The notes under the pieces are model-generated. The model was not told the DNA's origin and made no database searches. It saw nothing but the letters and a program-made list of their open reading frames with translations. The translations under genes and the position numbers were made by a program. Source: Gemmiger sp. An120 (GTDB lineage Bacteria > Bacillota > Clostridia > Oscillospirales > Ruminococcaceae). From it: a DNA stretch of 64,000 bases. This document shows, one piece after another, positions 53,654 to 63,924 of this stretch. Location of the stretch: positions 1-64,000 of the forward strand of contig NZ_NFLN01000007.1 in assembly GCF_002160955.1 (NCBI RefSeq), written 5' to 3'. How positions within the stretch are numbered: the stretch's first letter is position 1; each line of letters starts with the position of its first letter.

Positions 53654-54592
53654 ATGGTACAGGTGGTGTTTTCCGAAAGCGCGGCGGGCAGTCTGAAGAT
53701 GGCCCTGTCGCTGGACGGGTGTATTGGCGGGGCCACCGCGGTGGCGTTTCTGGGCGGGGAACCCTCCCCCGCCGAGCGCCTTGCCGCCCAGCGCCGGGCC
53801 GAGGAACAGGAACGCCGGGCCCGGGCGGCGGCAGTACCCATGGAGGGCAGCCCGGCGGACGTGCTGGCCTTTCCGCTGGCGCTGAGCGTGGGCCCTCTGG
53901 AGGAGGACGCGCCCGGCCCCCGCCGGCTGGAAGCCCTGACCGCCCTCTGTGCCCACTGGCCGGAAGGCCCCCGGCAGGCCGCCGGATCGATGGCCGGTGC
54001 GCAGAAAAATCTGGCCGAACTGCTTCGCCGGGTCCGCGCCGGGGAACCGGTGCGCGTCTGGCAGGGGCCGGAACCGGACGAGGTATGCGGTCTTTTCTGG
54101 CTGGCCTGGCAGCTGCAAAACGCGGGTCTTGCCGATGCAGCGGTGGAACGGGTAACCCTGCCGGAATACGAAGTCCGGGAAGACGGAACTGTGGTGGAAT
54201 ACGCCGGCTGGGGCGAGGTCAGCCCCTACGACTGGGGCCGGATGGCCGCAAGGGTCAGGCCGGTACCCGGGCCGGTGCTGCGGATGTGGGGCCACCGCTG
54301 GGCGGCGCTGTGCCGGGAAAACGCGCCGCTGCGGGCGGTGGTAAATGGCCAATTGCGGAGCGTCCCCGAAGATTTCTATGACTTTCTCCTGCTGCGGGAG
54401 ATCGCCCGCCAGCCCGAGACCTTCCGGGAAGCGGAGGTGATCGGCCAGGTGCTGGGCCGGTACCGGCCGGGTATTGGCGACGGCTGGCTGGCCGGGCGCA
54501 TGGAGAATTTCATCCGTCGCGGCCTGCTGGAACCCATCACCGCCCCCGAGCCCGGCCGCCCCGCCTACGCCCGCACGCTGCGCAAGAAATAG
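53654..54592 (+). CDS. DUF1835/DUF3658-like protein
   Basis: A 312 aa soluble protein. The opening MVQVVFSESAAGSLKMAL and the later VLAFPLALSVGPLEED fit the DUF1835 N-terminal domain, and the C-terminal half (about 200-300; RWAALCRENAPLRAVVNGQL, GDGWLAGRMENFIRRGLL) fits DUF3658. Function of the family is unknown to me. The second in-frame ATG (53654) is used, since AAGGAGG is 8 nt upstream of it and only 2 nt from the first. Confidence 0.75.
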   Translation: MVQVVFSESAAGSLKMALSLDGCIGGATAVAFLGGEPSPAERLAAQRRAEEQERRARAAAVPMEGSPADVLAFPLALSVGPLEEDAPGPRRLEALTALCAHWPEGPRQAAGSMAGAQKNLAELLRRVRAGEPVRVWQGPEPDEVCGLFWLAWQLQNAGLADAAVERVTLPEYEVREDGTVVEYAGWGEVSPYDWGRMAARVRPVPGPVLRMWGHRWAALCRENAPLRAVVNGQLRSVPEDFYDFLLLREIARQPETFREAEVIGQVLGRYRPGIGDGWLAGRMENFIRRGLLEPITAPEPGRPAYARTLRKK

Positions 54593-54639
54593 CCAAAAAC
54601 ACGATTCATCCCGGGCGACGGCAATACTGCCCAACCAGC

Positions 54640-54684
54640 AAAAGGCCCGCGCAAACCCCAAAAGGTCTGCGCGGGCCTTGTTTT
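54640..54684. terminator. Bidirectional terminator
   Basis: The stem AAGGCCCGCGCA/TGCGCGGGCCTT with TGTTTT lies between convergent genes. Confidence 0.88.
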
Positions 54685-54687
54685 ATA

Positions 54688-55596
54688 TCATTCCCGCGGT
54701 CTCGATTCACCCGATTTCCCGGTCCCGGCGTCCGCCGCGCCCAGCCGCTCGGCGGCAAAGGTCAGGGTCTCGTCGGTGAATTCATAGCGCCCGTCCCGGG
54801 CGTTCCATTCTCCGGGCAGCACGCCGCCATCCACCTCGCCCTGGCCGTTCACCCAGAACTCCAGCGTCTGGGCCAGGGTGTTGATGTCCAGCGCGGTCAT
54901 GTTGGTCAGCAGGCCGCCCGCCGCCCGGATTCCGTCCGGCATCACGGTGGGCAGCTGCTCGGCCTTCTGCCGGGCCGCCGCCAGCCAGACCGCCGCCCGC
55001 ACCCCATCGCTCTCCGGGCTTTCGCAGCCCAGTTTTTCCAGCAGTTCGTCCAGTTTGGCGGGCGCCAGCTGCGCCACCGGGTCATCCGCCAGCCCCGCCC
55101 GGGCCAGGCTGTCGGCGGCGGCCACCCCGTCCAGGTTCACCCGCACCTGGCCCAGCCCGTCGCCGATGGTGCCCCAGCCCTGCCGGGTAGCCGCCAGATA
55201 ATACCGCACCTCAATCCCCAGCGTCCCGGCCAGCGCCTCCGCCGCCCGGCCCGGGCCCGCGTCGGTATAGCAGTCCCGCAGGGTGGTGTAGCTGCCGGAA
55301 GCCGTGCGCACCACGCTGTCCGCCGGCACCGTCCAGACAGCCAGTTCCCCGCCCGCCGCGTCCGGCCGCACCAGCACAAAGGCCGGCTCCTCCCCGGCCA
55401 CCACCGCCAGCATGGTAAAGGTGTTCTCCCCCGTGGGTACCTGAATCCGCAGCCCGCTGGTGGACTGGGCCGCCCGCAGGGCCTGGTCGGCCTGCTGCCA
55501 GACCGCCCACAGCGCAAAGCTGCCCAGCAGCGGCACCACCACCGCCAGAGTAAGAAAAAACGCCAGCCAGAAGGCCCGGGGCGTGTTCATCCGCAT
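54688..55596 (-). CDS. Membrane-anchored protein with degenerate LCP-like domain
   Basis: A 302 aa protein with one N-terminal membrane helix (about 8-31) and an outer domain. Its order of motifs resembles LytR-CpsA-Psr proteins: TMLAVVAGEEPAFVLVRPD, LAVWTVPADSVV (where LCP enzymes have a PRD-type motif), SYTTLRDCYTDAGPGRAAEALAGTLGIEVRYYLAAT split over 98-133, and GLGQVRVNLDG. The catalytic Arg and Asp positions are not conserved, so transferase activity is doubtful. The ATG follows AAGGA by 9 nt. It diverges from a 55 aa ORF across a strong palindrome. The LCP link is my inference. Confidence 0.55.
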   Translation of the reverse strand: MRMNTPRAFWLAFFLTLAVVVPLLGSFALWAVWQQADQALRAAQSTSGLRIQVPTGENTFTMLAVVAGEEPAFVLVRPDAAGGELAVWTVPADSVVRTASGSYTTLRDCYTDAGPGRAAEALAGTLGIEVRYYLAATRQGWGTIGDGLGQVRVNLDGVAAADSLARAGLADDPVAQLAPAKLDELLEKLGCESPESDGVRAAVWLAAARQKAEQLPTVMPDGIRAAGGLLTNMTALDINTLAQTLEFWVNGQGEVDGGVLPGEWNARDGRYEFTDETLTFAAERLGAADAGTGKSGESRPRE

Positions 55597-55615
55597 ACGC
55601 TCACATCCTTTTTTG

Positions 55616-55660
55616 TGGATGTATAGAGTGTGGCCGCGGCGCGCACACTCTATACATCAC
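55616..55660. promoter_or_regulatory. Palindrome spanning divergent promoters
   Basis: A perfect 15 bp inverted repeat, GATGTATAGAGTGTG and CACACTCTATACATC, is separated by 11 bp. Each arm carries a TATACA -10 candidate pointing outward (55651-55656 on plus, 55625-55620 on minus). Confidence 0.7.
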
Positions 55661-55681
55661 CACAAAGGGAGGAGGTTGCGC

Positions 55682-55849
55682 ATGAGCGGATTCTGGACCG
55701 AGTTGTTCGGCAAAAAGCAGCCGGAAGCCGATCCCATGGAGATCGCCCGCACCCTGCGGGCCAACCAGGAGGCCGACCCGCTGGGCAGCTGGACCGGCAC
55801 CCCCGCCGAGCCGGGGGAAACGCCCCAGCAGGACGCGGACGACCTGTAA
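55682..55849 (+). CDS. Small acidic hypothetical protein
   Basis: A 55 aa ORF beginning MSGFWTELFGKKQPEAD and rich in Pro, Glu and Asp; no membrane helix. GGGAGGAGG lies 6 nt before the ATG. It diverges from the LCP-like gene and ends at a bidirectional terminator. No known family. Confidence 0.6.
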   Translation: MSGFWTELFGKKQPEADPMEIARTLRANQEADPLGSWTGTPAEPGETPQQDADDL

Positions 55850-55858
55850 ACAGCACAA

Positions 55859-55883
55859 GGCCCCCGGCTGAATGCCGGGGGCC
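55859..55883. terminator. Bidirectional terminator
   Basis: The stem GGCCCCCGGC-TGAAT-GCCGGGGGCC lies between the small ORF and folT, which converge. Confidence 0.8.
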
Positions 55884-55889
55884 GTTCTG

Positions 55890-56456
55890 TTACAGATTCA
55901 TCTGCCGTTTGATCTTGTCCAGGGTGCGCAGCACTACCCACAGCAGCGCCACGTCCACCGGAAACTTGACGATATTCTTGATCAGCCGCAGCCCGCTGAG
56001 CAGCACGAAGGCCTTGCCGTACATCATGCTCAGCCACAGCGGGGTAAGGAACAGGTTGAACACCAGCGTCACGATCAGCTTGACCACGATAATGCGGGTC
56101 AGCTTGACCGGTTTGCGGTAGTAGGCCAGGCCGTAGAGGATGCCCAGCAGGATGGCGTTGATGGTAAATCCGGGGAACCAGGCCCCGTTGGGGCGCAGCA
56201 GGTAGCCCAGCAGGTCGGTGACTACCCCGCTGGTGGCCGCCACCACCGGCCCGTACATGAAGGCGATGGCCACGCTGGCCAGGAAATCGAATCCGATTTC
56301 CAGATAGGCGGATACGGGGATGGTGGCCTGGTTCAGCACCAGGTTCAGCGCGATCAGCACCGCCGCGCCGGCCAGGGTGCGGGGGCTTTTGAGGCTTTGG
56401 GCGCTGGCGCGGAAACTTTCCCGCCAGCCGGCGATCCAGGATGTTTTTTCGGACAT
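55890..56456 (-). CDS. folT: Folate ECF transporter S component
   Basis: A 188 aa membrane protein with about six helices. IALNLVLNQATIPVSAYLEIGFDFLA, MYGPVVAATSGVVTDLLGYLLRPNGAWFPGFTINAILLGILYG split over 70-113, and the late FPVDVALLWVVLRTLDKI match FolT-type folate S components. The tetrahydrofolate riboswitch in its leader strongly supports the substrate. The ATG at 56456 has AAAGGAG 11 nt upstream. The EcfAAT module must be elsewhere. Confidence 0.9.
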   Translation of the reverse strand: MSEKTSWIAGWRESFRASAQSLKSPRTLAGAAVLIALNLVLNQATIPVSAYLEIGFDFLASVAIAFMYGPVVAATSGVVTDLLGYLLRPNGAWFPGFTINAILLGILYGLAYYRKPVKLTRIIVVKLIVTLVFNLFLTPLWLSMMYGKAFVLLSGLRLIKNIVKFPVDVALLWVVLRTLDKIKRQMNL

Positions 56457-56557
56457 AATAAAAGCTCCTTTCGTGCGTGTTGCCGCACAAAAGAAGCCGA
56501 TCACAGCGTCAAACGGGCGCACTTCGGCCCGCAAAGAGCCGTTTCTGCACCCATTAT

Positions 56558-56662
56558 GCAGCAGCGGGATTCAAGGTCAGCACCGCAAAGGCAAAACGCC
56601 TTTTTCGTCCGCCCGCAACTCCCCGTCGGAACGGCACTTAACGCGCAGACCCTTACTCTGCG
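56558..56662 (-). ncRNA. Tetrahydrofolate (THF) riboswitch
   Basis: On the minus strand the conserved elements appear in order: GCAGAGTA, GCGCGTTAAGTGCC, GGGGAGTTGC, GGACGAAAAAGGC, a GGCGTTTTGCC hairpin, GCGGTGCTGA, then ATCCCGCTGCTGC closing the first helix. This is the order of the clostridial THF riboswitch. The region between it and folT (AAACGG/CCCGTTT pairings) is the likely expression platform. Confidence 0.88.
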
Positions 56663-56670
56663 ATACTCCC

Positions 56671-56698
56671 ATTATACTTCCCTCTTTGCGGAATGCAA
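56671..56698 (-). promoter_or_regulatory. folT promoter
   Basis: TTGCAT (56698-56693), 16 bp spacer and TATAAT (56676-56671), about 10 bp before the riboswitch. Confidence 0.75.
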
Positions 56699-56720
56699 CC
56701 TTTTTTTCACAGCCGGAACG

Positions 56721-56729
56721 TGGTATACT
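56721..56729 (+). promoter_or_regulatory. Extended -10 promoter of the oligoendopeptidase gene
   Basis: TGG-TATACT, 54 bp before the ATG at 56783. The -35 is unclear. Confidence 0.5.
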
Positions 56730-56782
56730 GAAAATAACATTGCAGGCGCGGGCCCATCCGCGCCGGAAAGGATCTTTGTATC

Positions 56783-58474
56783 ATGAAACCTTTTTCTCAG
56801 ATTGAATACGTCCGCCCGGATCTGGAGGGCATGCTGGCCCAGCTGGACGAACTGACGGCCCGGGCCGCCGCCGCGGCTTCCGGTGAGGAGCTGCTGGCCG
56901 TCTGCACCGAGTACGACAAGCTGAACAAGCAGTTCATGACCGATTCCAGCCTGTGCTACGTGCGGTACTCCATCAACACCCAGGACGAGTTCTACGCCAA
57001 AGAGAACGACTACTACGACGAGAGCAGCCCCCGGTTCAACGACAAGTCGCTGGTCTTTGCCCGTGCGGTGCTGGCCAATCCCCACAAGCAGGCCCTGGCC
57101 GACCGTTGGGGCCAGATCTATCTGGACAAGTTGGAGCTGGGCGTGCGCTGCGCCGTTCCGGAGATTCTGCCGCTGATGCAGCAGGAGAACGCGCTGGTCA
57201 GCCAGTATCAGAAGCTGTACGCCTCCGCCATGGTGGAGTTTGACGGCCAGACCATGCCGCTGCCCAAGCTGGGGCCCTACAAGCAGAGCACCGACCGTGC
57301 CGTGCGCAAGGCCGCGCTGGAAGCGGAGGGCAAGTTCTTTGACGAGCATCAGGCGGAGTTTGACGAGCTGTACACCAAGCTGATCGAAAACCGCAATGCC
57401 CAGGCCCGCGCCATGGGATATGAGAACTACGTGCCGCTGTCCTACCTGCGGATGCAGCGTCTGGGCTACGGCCGCAAGGAAGTGGAAACCTACCGGGAAC
57501 AGGTAGTGCGGGACGTGGTGCCCCTGATCGCCCGGATGAAGGCCCGTCAGGCGGCCCGGTGCGGTCTGACCGACCCGAAGCTGTACGATGCCGCGCTGTA
57601 TTTTGCCGACGGCAATCCCACCCCCACCGGCACCCCGGAGGAGATCCTGGCGTCCGGCCGCAAAATGTACCGGGAACTGAGCCCGGAAACCGCCGAGTTC
57701 ATTGATTTCATGATGGACAACGAGCTGCTGGATGTGCTGAGCCGTCCCGGCAAGGCCCCGGGCGGATACTGCACCGCGCTGCCGGATCTGAACGCGCCCT
57801 TTATCTTCAGCAACTTCAACGGCACCTCCGGCGACGTGGACGTGCTGACCCATGAGGCGGGCCATGCGTTCCAGGCGTACCGGGCGTTCCTGCAGGATCT
57901 GCCGGGCGAGCTGCAGAGCCCGGGCATGGAAAGCTGCGAGATTCACAGTATGAGCATGGAGTTCCTGACCACCCCCTGGCATCACCTGTTCTTCGGCGAG
58001 CAGACCGACAAGTACGCCCTGTACCATGCGGAGGACGCGCTGAGCTTCCTGCCCTACGGCTGCATGGTGGACGAGTTCCAGCACATCGTGTACAGCAAGC
58101 CGGAACTGACCCCGGAGCAGCGCAATGAGGAATGGCTCAAGCTGGAGAAAAAGTACCGGCCCTGGAACGACATGGAGGGTATCCCCTTCTATGGCCGCGG
58201 CGCGGGCTGGCAGCGGCAGCTGCACATCTACCAGTACCCGTTCTATTATATTGACTACTGCCTGGCCCAGACGGTGGCGCTGCAGTTCTTCGCCGCGTTC
58301 CTGAAAGACCCAAAGGACGCCTGGCAGCGGTACCTGGCCCTGGTGGACAAGGCCGGCAGCTGCACCTACGCCGACCTGGTCAAGAGCGCCGGCCTGGTGG
58401 TGCCCTTCACCGACGGTTCCCTCGCCCCCGTGGCCAAGACCGTCAGCGACTGGATCGACGCCCATCAGCTGTAA
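56783..58474 (+). CDS. M3-family oligoendopeptidase (PepF type)
   Basis: A 563 aa cytoplasmic zinc peptidase cleaving short peptides. The zinc motif HEAGHAFQAY begins at residue 357, with the third ligand in ESCEIHSMSMEFL. YENYVPLSYLRMQRLGYG and the late AGWQRQLHIYQYPFYYIDYCLAQ are typical of M3B oligoendopeptidases. Length is normal. AAAGGATC precedes the ATG. Highly biased codon use suggests strong expression. Confidence 0.93.
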   Translation: MKPFSQIEYVRPDLEGMLAQLDELTARAAAAASGEELLAVCTEYDKLNKQFMTDSSLCYVRYSINTQDEFYAKENDYYDESSPRFNDKSLVFARAVLANPHKQALADRWGQIYLDKLELGVRCAVPEILPLMQQENALVSQYQKLYASAMVEFDGQTMPLPKLGPYKQSTDRAVRKAALEAEGKFFDEHQAEFDELYTKLIENRNAQARAMGYENYVPLSYLRMQRLGYGRKEVETYREQVVRDVVPLIARMKARQAARCGLTDPKLYDAALYFADGNPTPTGTPEEILASGRKMYRELSPETAEFIDFMMDNELLDVLSRPGKAPGGYCTALPDLNAPFIFSNFNGTSGDVDVLTHEAGHAFQAYRAFLQDLPGELQSPGMESCEIHSMSMEFLTTPWHHLFFGEQTDKYALYHAEDALSFLPYGCMVDEFQHIVYSKPELTPEQRNEEWLKLEKKYRPWNDMEGIPFYGRGAGWQRQLHIYQYPFYYIDYCLAQTVALQFFAAFLKDPKDAWQRYLALVDKAGSCTYADLVKSAGLVVPFTDGSLAPVAKTVSDWIDAHQL

Positions 58475-58475
58475 A

Positions 58476-58682
58476 GGCTACTATGGGGGGAATCAACGAT
58501 TCCCCCCATGCCCCCCCGGAAATCAGGGCCGGAATACTCCGGCCCTGGGAAAAATATAAAGATAGGCCGGTGCGCATACCATTTGCGCACCGGCCTTTAC
58601 TTTGTATAAATCCCTGTGGCCGAAGTATTTCGGCCACGGTTCCCAGGGGGTCTGGGGGAGATGTTATCTCCCCCAGATTGGC
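58476..58682. repeat. Composite palindromic repeat (copy D)
   Basis: A 207 bp copy between convergent pepF-like and clpB genes. Ends are GGCTACTATGGGGG and CCCCCAGATTGGC. Hairpins: ATGGGGGGAATC/GATTCCCCCCAT, AGGGCCGGA/TCCGGCCCT, GGCCGGTGCGCA/TGCGCACCGGCC, GTGGCCGAA/TTCGGCCAC and CTGGGGGAGATG/TATCTCCCCCAG. Confidence 0.85.
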
Positions 58683-58690
58683 TTGGCCCA

Positions 58691-61288
<2,598 letters not shown>

Positions 61289-61451
61289 ACAGCGACCCTC
61301 CTTATCACACATACATTTTATATATTTGGCAAAGTCTTGACGTTTATGCTAATACATCCCGGGGCATTTCGCCCGTTTGCCGCCATTTTCTCCCGTTCCT
61401 GCGGGATACTCGCCCGGCCGCTTTCTCCGGCCGGTGTGGGCGGGGTTCGTT

Positions 61452-61478
61452 TTAGCACTCTCACGCTTCGACTGCTAA
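61452..61478 (-). promoter_or_regulatory. CIRCE operator of clpB
   Basis: TTAGCACTC-N9-GACTGCTAA differs by one base from the perfect CIRCE at 38151. It lies next to the clpB promoter. The leader of about 170 nt has no ORF. Confidence 0.92.
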
Positions 61479-61479
61479 T

Positions 61480-61508
61480 ATACTATACCCGCGCCGCCCA
61501 ATTGTCAA
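61480..61508 (-). promoter_or_regulatory. clpB promoter
   Basis: TTGACA (61508-61503), 17 bp spacer and TAGTAT (61485-61480). Confidence 0.88.
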
Positions 61509-61557
61509 GAGCCGCAATTGAAAAGTTTTTGTGAACAGCCCCGGCGCACGGTTTTGC

Positions 61558-61587
61558 TTGACCCATACCCTATAAAAGCGGTATCAT
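61558..61587 (+). promoter_or_regulatory. metY-metA promoter
   Basis: TTGACC (61558-61563), 18 bp spacer and TATCAT (61582-61587). The leader is short and holds no SAM riboswitch or T-box that I can see. Confidence 0.65.
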
Positions 61588-61639
61588 AGACGGTAAGAGG
61601 GGCCGGGAGGCCGCATTTTATCAAAAGGAGATATAAGCC

Positions 61640-62920
61640 ATGGACCTGCATTTGGACAGCGTATGTGTACAGGGGGGTTACACCCCGGGCAACGGGGAAC
61701 CCCGTCAGATCCCCATTATTCAGAGCACTACCTTTAAATATGCCACCAGCGAGGATATGGGCAAGCTGTTTGACCTGGAGGCCAGCGGCTATTTCTATAC
61801 CCGCCTGCAGAACCCCACCAACGACGCGGTGGCGGCCAAGATCTGCGCGCTGGAAGGCGGCACCGCGGCCATGCTGACCTCCAGCGGCCAGGCGGCCAAC
61901 TTCTACGCGGTGTTCAACATCGCGGGCTGCGGCGACCATGTGGTGGCCAGCAGCACCATCTACGGCGGCACCTACAACCTGTTTGCCGTGACCATGAAGC
62001 GCATGGGCATCGAGTTCACCTTTGTGAACCCGGACGCCAGCGAGGAAGAGCTGGACGCAGCTTTCCGTCCCAACACCAAGGCCCTGTTCGGTGAAACCAT
62101 CGCCAACCCGGCGCTGACCGTGCTGGACATCGAGAAGTTTGCCCGGGTGGCTCACCGTCACGGCGTGCCCCTGATCGTGGACAACACCTTTGCCACCCCG
62201 GTGAACTGCCGTCCCTTCGAGTGGGGTGCCGACATCGTGACCCACTCCACCACCAAGTACATGGACGGCCACGGCGCGGGCGTGGGCGGCTGCATTGTGG
62301 ACAGCGGCAAGTTTGACTGGACCAAGTACGCGGACAAGTTCCCCGGCCTGTGCACCCCGGACGACAGCTACCACGGCGTGGTGTACACCGAGCGGTTCGG
62401 CCTGGAGGGCGCCTACATCACCAAGGCTACCGCCCAGCTGATGCGGGACTTCGGCAGCATCCAGAGCCCCCAGAACGCTTTCCTGCTGAACCTGGGCCTG
62501 GAGAGCCTGCACGTGCGGATGCAGCGCCATTGCGAGAACGCCCAGGCGGTGGCCGAGTACCTGCAGGGCCACGACAAGATCGCCTGGGTGGAGTACTGCG
62601 GCCTGCCCGGCAACAAGTACTACGAACTGGCCCAGAAGTATATGCCCAGCGGCAGCTGCGGCGTGGTCAGCTTCGGGGTCAAGGGCGGGCGCAAGGCCGC
62701 TGAAAACTTCATGAAGCACCTGAAGATGGCCGCCATCGAGACCCACGTGGCCGACGCCCGCACCTGCTGCCTGCACCCCGCCAGCGCCACCCATCGCCAG
62801 ATGAACGACGAGGAGCTGCGCGCCGCCGGCGTAGGCCCGGATCTGGTGCGGCTGAGCTGCGGCATTGAAGACAAGCGGGATCTGATCGCCGACCTGGAGC
62901 AGGCGCTGGCCCAGATCTGA
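61640..62920 (+). CDS. metY: O-acetylhomoserine sulfhydrylase
   Basis: A PLP enzyme of the Cys/Met metabolism family, 426 aa, which makes homocysteine from O-acetylhomoserine and sulfide. It has YTRLQNPT, LEGGTAAMLTSSGQAAN, VDNTFATPVNCRPFEWGADIV and Lys206 in HSTTKYMDGHG binding PLP. The inserted segment about 210-290 (GKFDWTKYADKFPGL) and overall length are those of MetY rather than the shorter cystathionine synthases. The next gene, metA, makes its substrate. AAAGGAG precedes the ATG. Confidence 0.93.
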   Translation: MDLHLDSVCVQGGYTPGNGEPRQIPIIQSTTFKYATSEDMGKLFDLEASGYFYTRLQNPTNDAVAAKICALEGGTAAMLTSSGQAANFYAVFNIAGCGDHVVASSTIYGGTYNLFAVTMKRMGIEFTFVNPDASEEELDAAFRPNTKALFGETIANPALTVLDIEKFARVAHRHGVPLIVDNTFATPVNCRPFEWGADIVTHSTTKYMDGHGAGVGGCIVDSGKFDWTKYADKFPGLCTPDDSYHGVVYTERFGLEGAYITKATAQLMRDFGSIQSPQNAFLLNLGLESLHVRMQRHCENAQAVAEYLQGHDKIAWVEYCGLPGNKYYELAQKYMPSGSCGVVSFGVKGGRKAAENFMKHLKMAAIETHVADARTCCLHPASATHRQMNDEELRAAGVGPDLVRLSCGIEDKRDLIADLEQALAQI

Positions 62921-62954
62921 GATCTTTCAAAATTCCACAGAACGGAGGGCCCCC

Positions 62955-63884
62955 ATGCCCCTGATCATTCCCCAGGATCTGCCCGCCTACAGCCAGCTGG
63001 GCAGCGAAAACGTATTTGTGATGCACCGTCAGCGGGCGGCCACCCAGGACATCCGGCCGCTGCGCATTCTGGTGCTGAACCTGATGCCCACCAAGATCGC
63101 CACCGAGACCCAGCTGGCCCGGCTGCTGGCCAACAGCCCGCTGCAGGTGCAGCTGACCTTTCTGCGCACCGCCACCCACGCGGCGGCGCACGTGTCGGCA
63201 GAACACCTGGAGGCCTTCTACACCACCTTTGACCAGGTGAAGGACCAGCGGTTCGACGGCATGATCATCACCGGCGCGCCGGTGGAGCAGATGCCCTTTG
63301 AACAGGTGGACTACTGGCCGGAGCTCTGCCGCATCTTTGAGTTCAGCAAGACCAACGTCTACTCCACCCTGCATGTGTGCTGGGGGGCGCAGGCGGCGCT
63401 GTACTACCACTACGGCATCCCCAAGGTGCCGCTGGAACACAAGATGTTCGGCATCTTCCGGCATCGGGTCACCCGCCCGGCCAATCCTTTGGTGCGGGGC
63501 TTTGACGAAGAGTTCTGGGCCCCCCACTCCCGCCATACCGGGGTGGACCCCCAGGCCCTGGCCGCCTGCGGCGCGGTGCGGATGCTGGCCGAAAGCGAGG
63601 AGGCCGGGCCCTATCTCATGGGCATTGACAGCGGCCGCCAGATCTTTGTCACCGGCCACCCGGAGTATGACCGGATGACCCTGGACGCGGAATACCGCCG
63701 GGATCTGGACCGGGGCCTGCCCATCGCGCCCCCGGCCAACTACTACCCGGACAACGATCCCACCCGCGAGCCGGTGCACCGCTGGCGCAGCCATGCGTTC
63801 CTGCTCTACGCCAACTGGCTCAACTACTACGTCTATCAGGACACCCCCTTCGATCTGGACAAGCTGTCCCCCTCGATGGAGTAA
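62955..63884 (+). CDS. metA: Homoserine O-acetyltransferase, MetA family
   Basis: A 309 aa enzyme that acylates homoserine. Catalytic Cys142 is in HVCWGAQAA, and a His in TGHPEYD completes the site. Residue 111 is Glu (TGAPVEQMPFEQVDYW). In this family Glu111 marks acetyl-CoA use and Gly111 succinyl-CoA use. The acetyl product suits MetY upstream, so I call it an acetyltransferase although family names often say succinyltransferase. GGAGGGCCCC precedes the ATG, 34 bp after metY. Confidence 0.93.
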   Translation: MPLIIPQDLPAYSQLGSENVFVMHRQRAATQDIRPLRILVLNLMPTKIATETQLARLLANSPLQVQLTFLRTATHAAAHVSAEHLEAFYTTFDQVKDQRFDGMIITGAPVEQMPFEQVDYWPELCRIFEFSKTNVYSTLHVCWGAQAALYYHYGIPKVPLEHKMFGIFRHRVTRPANPLVRGFDEEFWAPHSRHTGVDPQALAACGAVRMLAESEEAGPYLMGIDSGRQIFVTGHPEYDRMTLDAEYRRDLDRGLPIAPPANYYPDNDPTREPVHRWRSHAFLLYANWLNYYVYQDTPFDLDKLSPSME

Positions 63885-63892
63885 CAACAGAC

Positions 63893-63924
63893 AAACGCCC
63901 TGCCGGAACCCGGCAGGGCGTTTT
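63893..63924 (+). terminator. Terminator of metY-metA
   Basis: The stem AAACGCCCTGCCGG/CCGGCAGGGCGTTTT directly follows the metA stop. The remaining bases to the window end include a GGCCGCTGCC/GGCAGCGGCC hairpin without a T-run. Confidence 0.9.
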
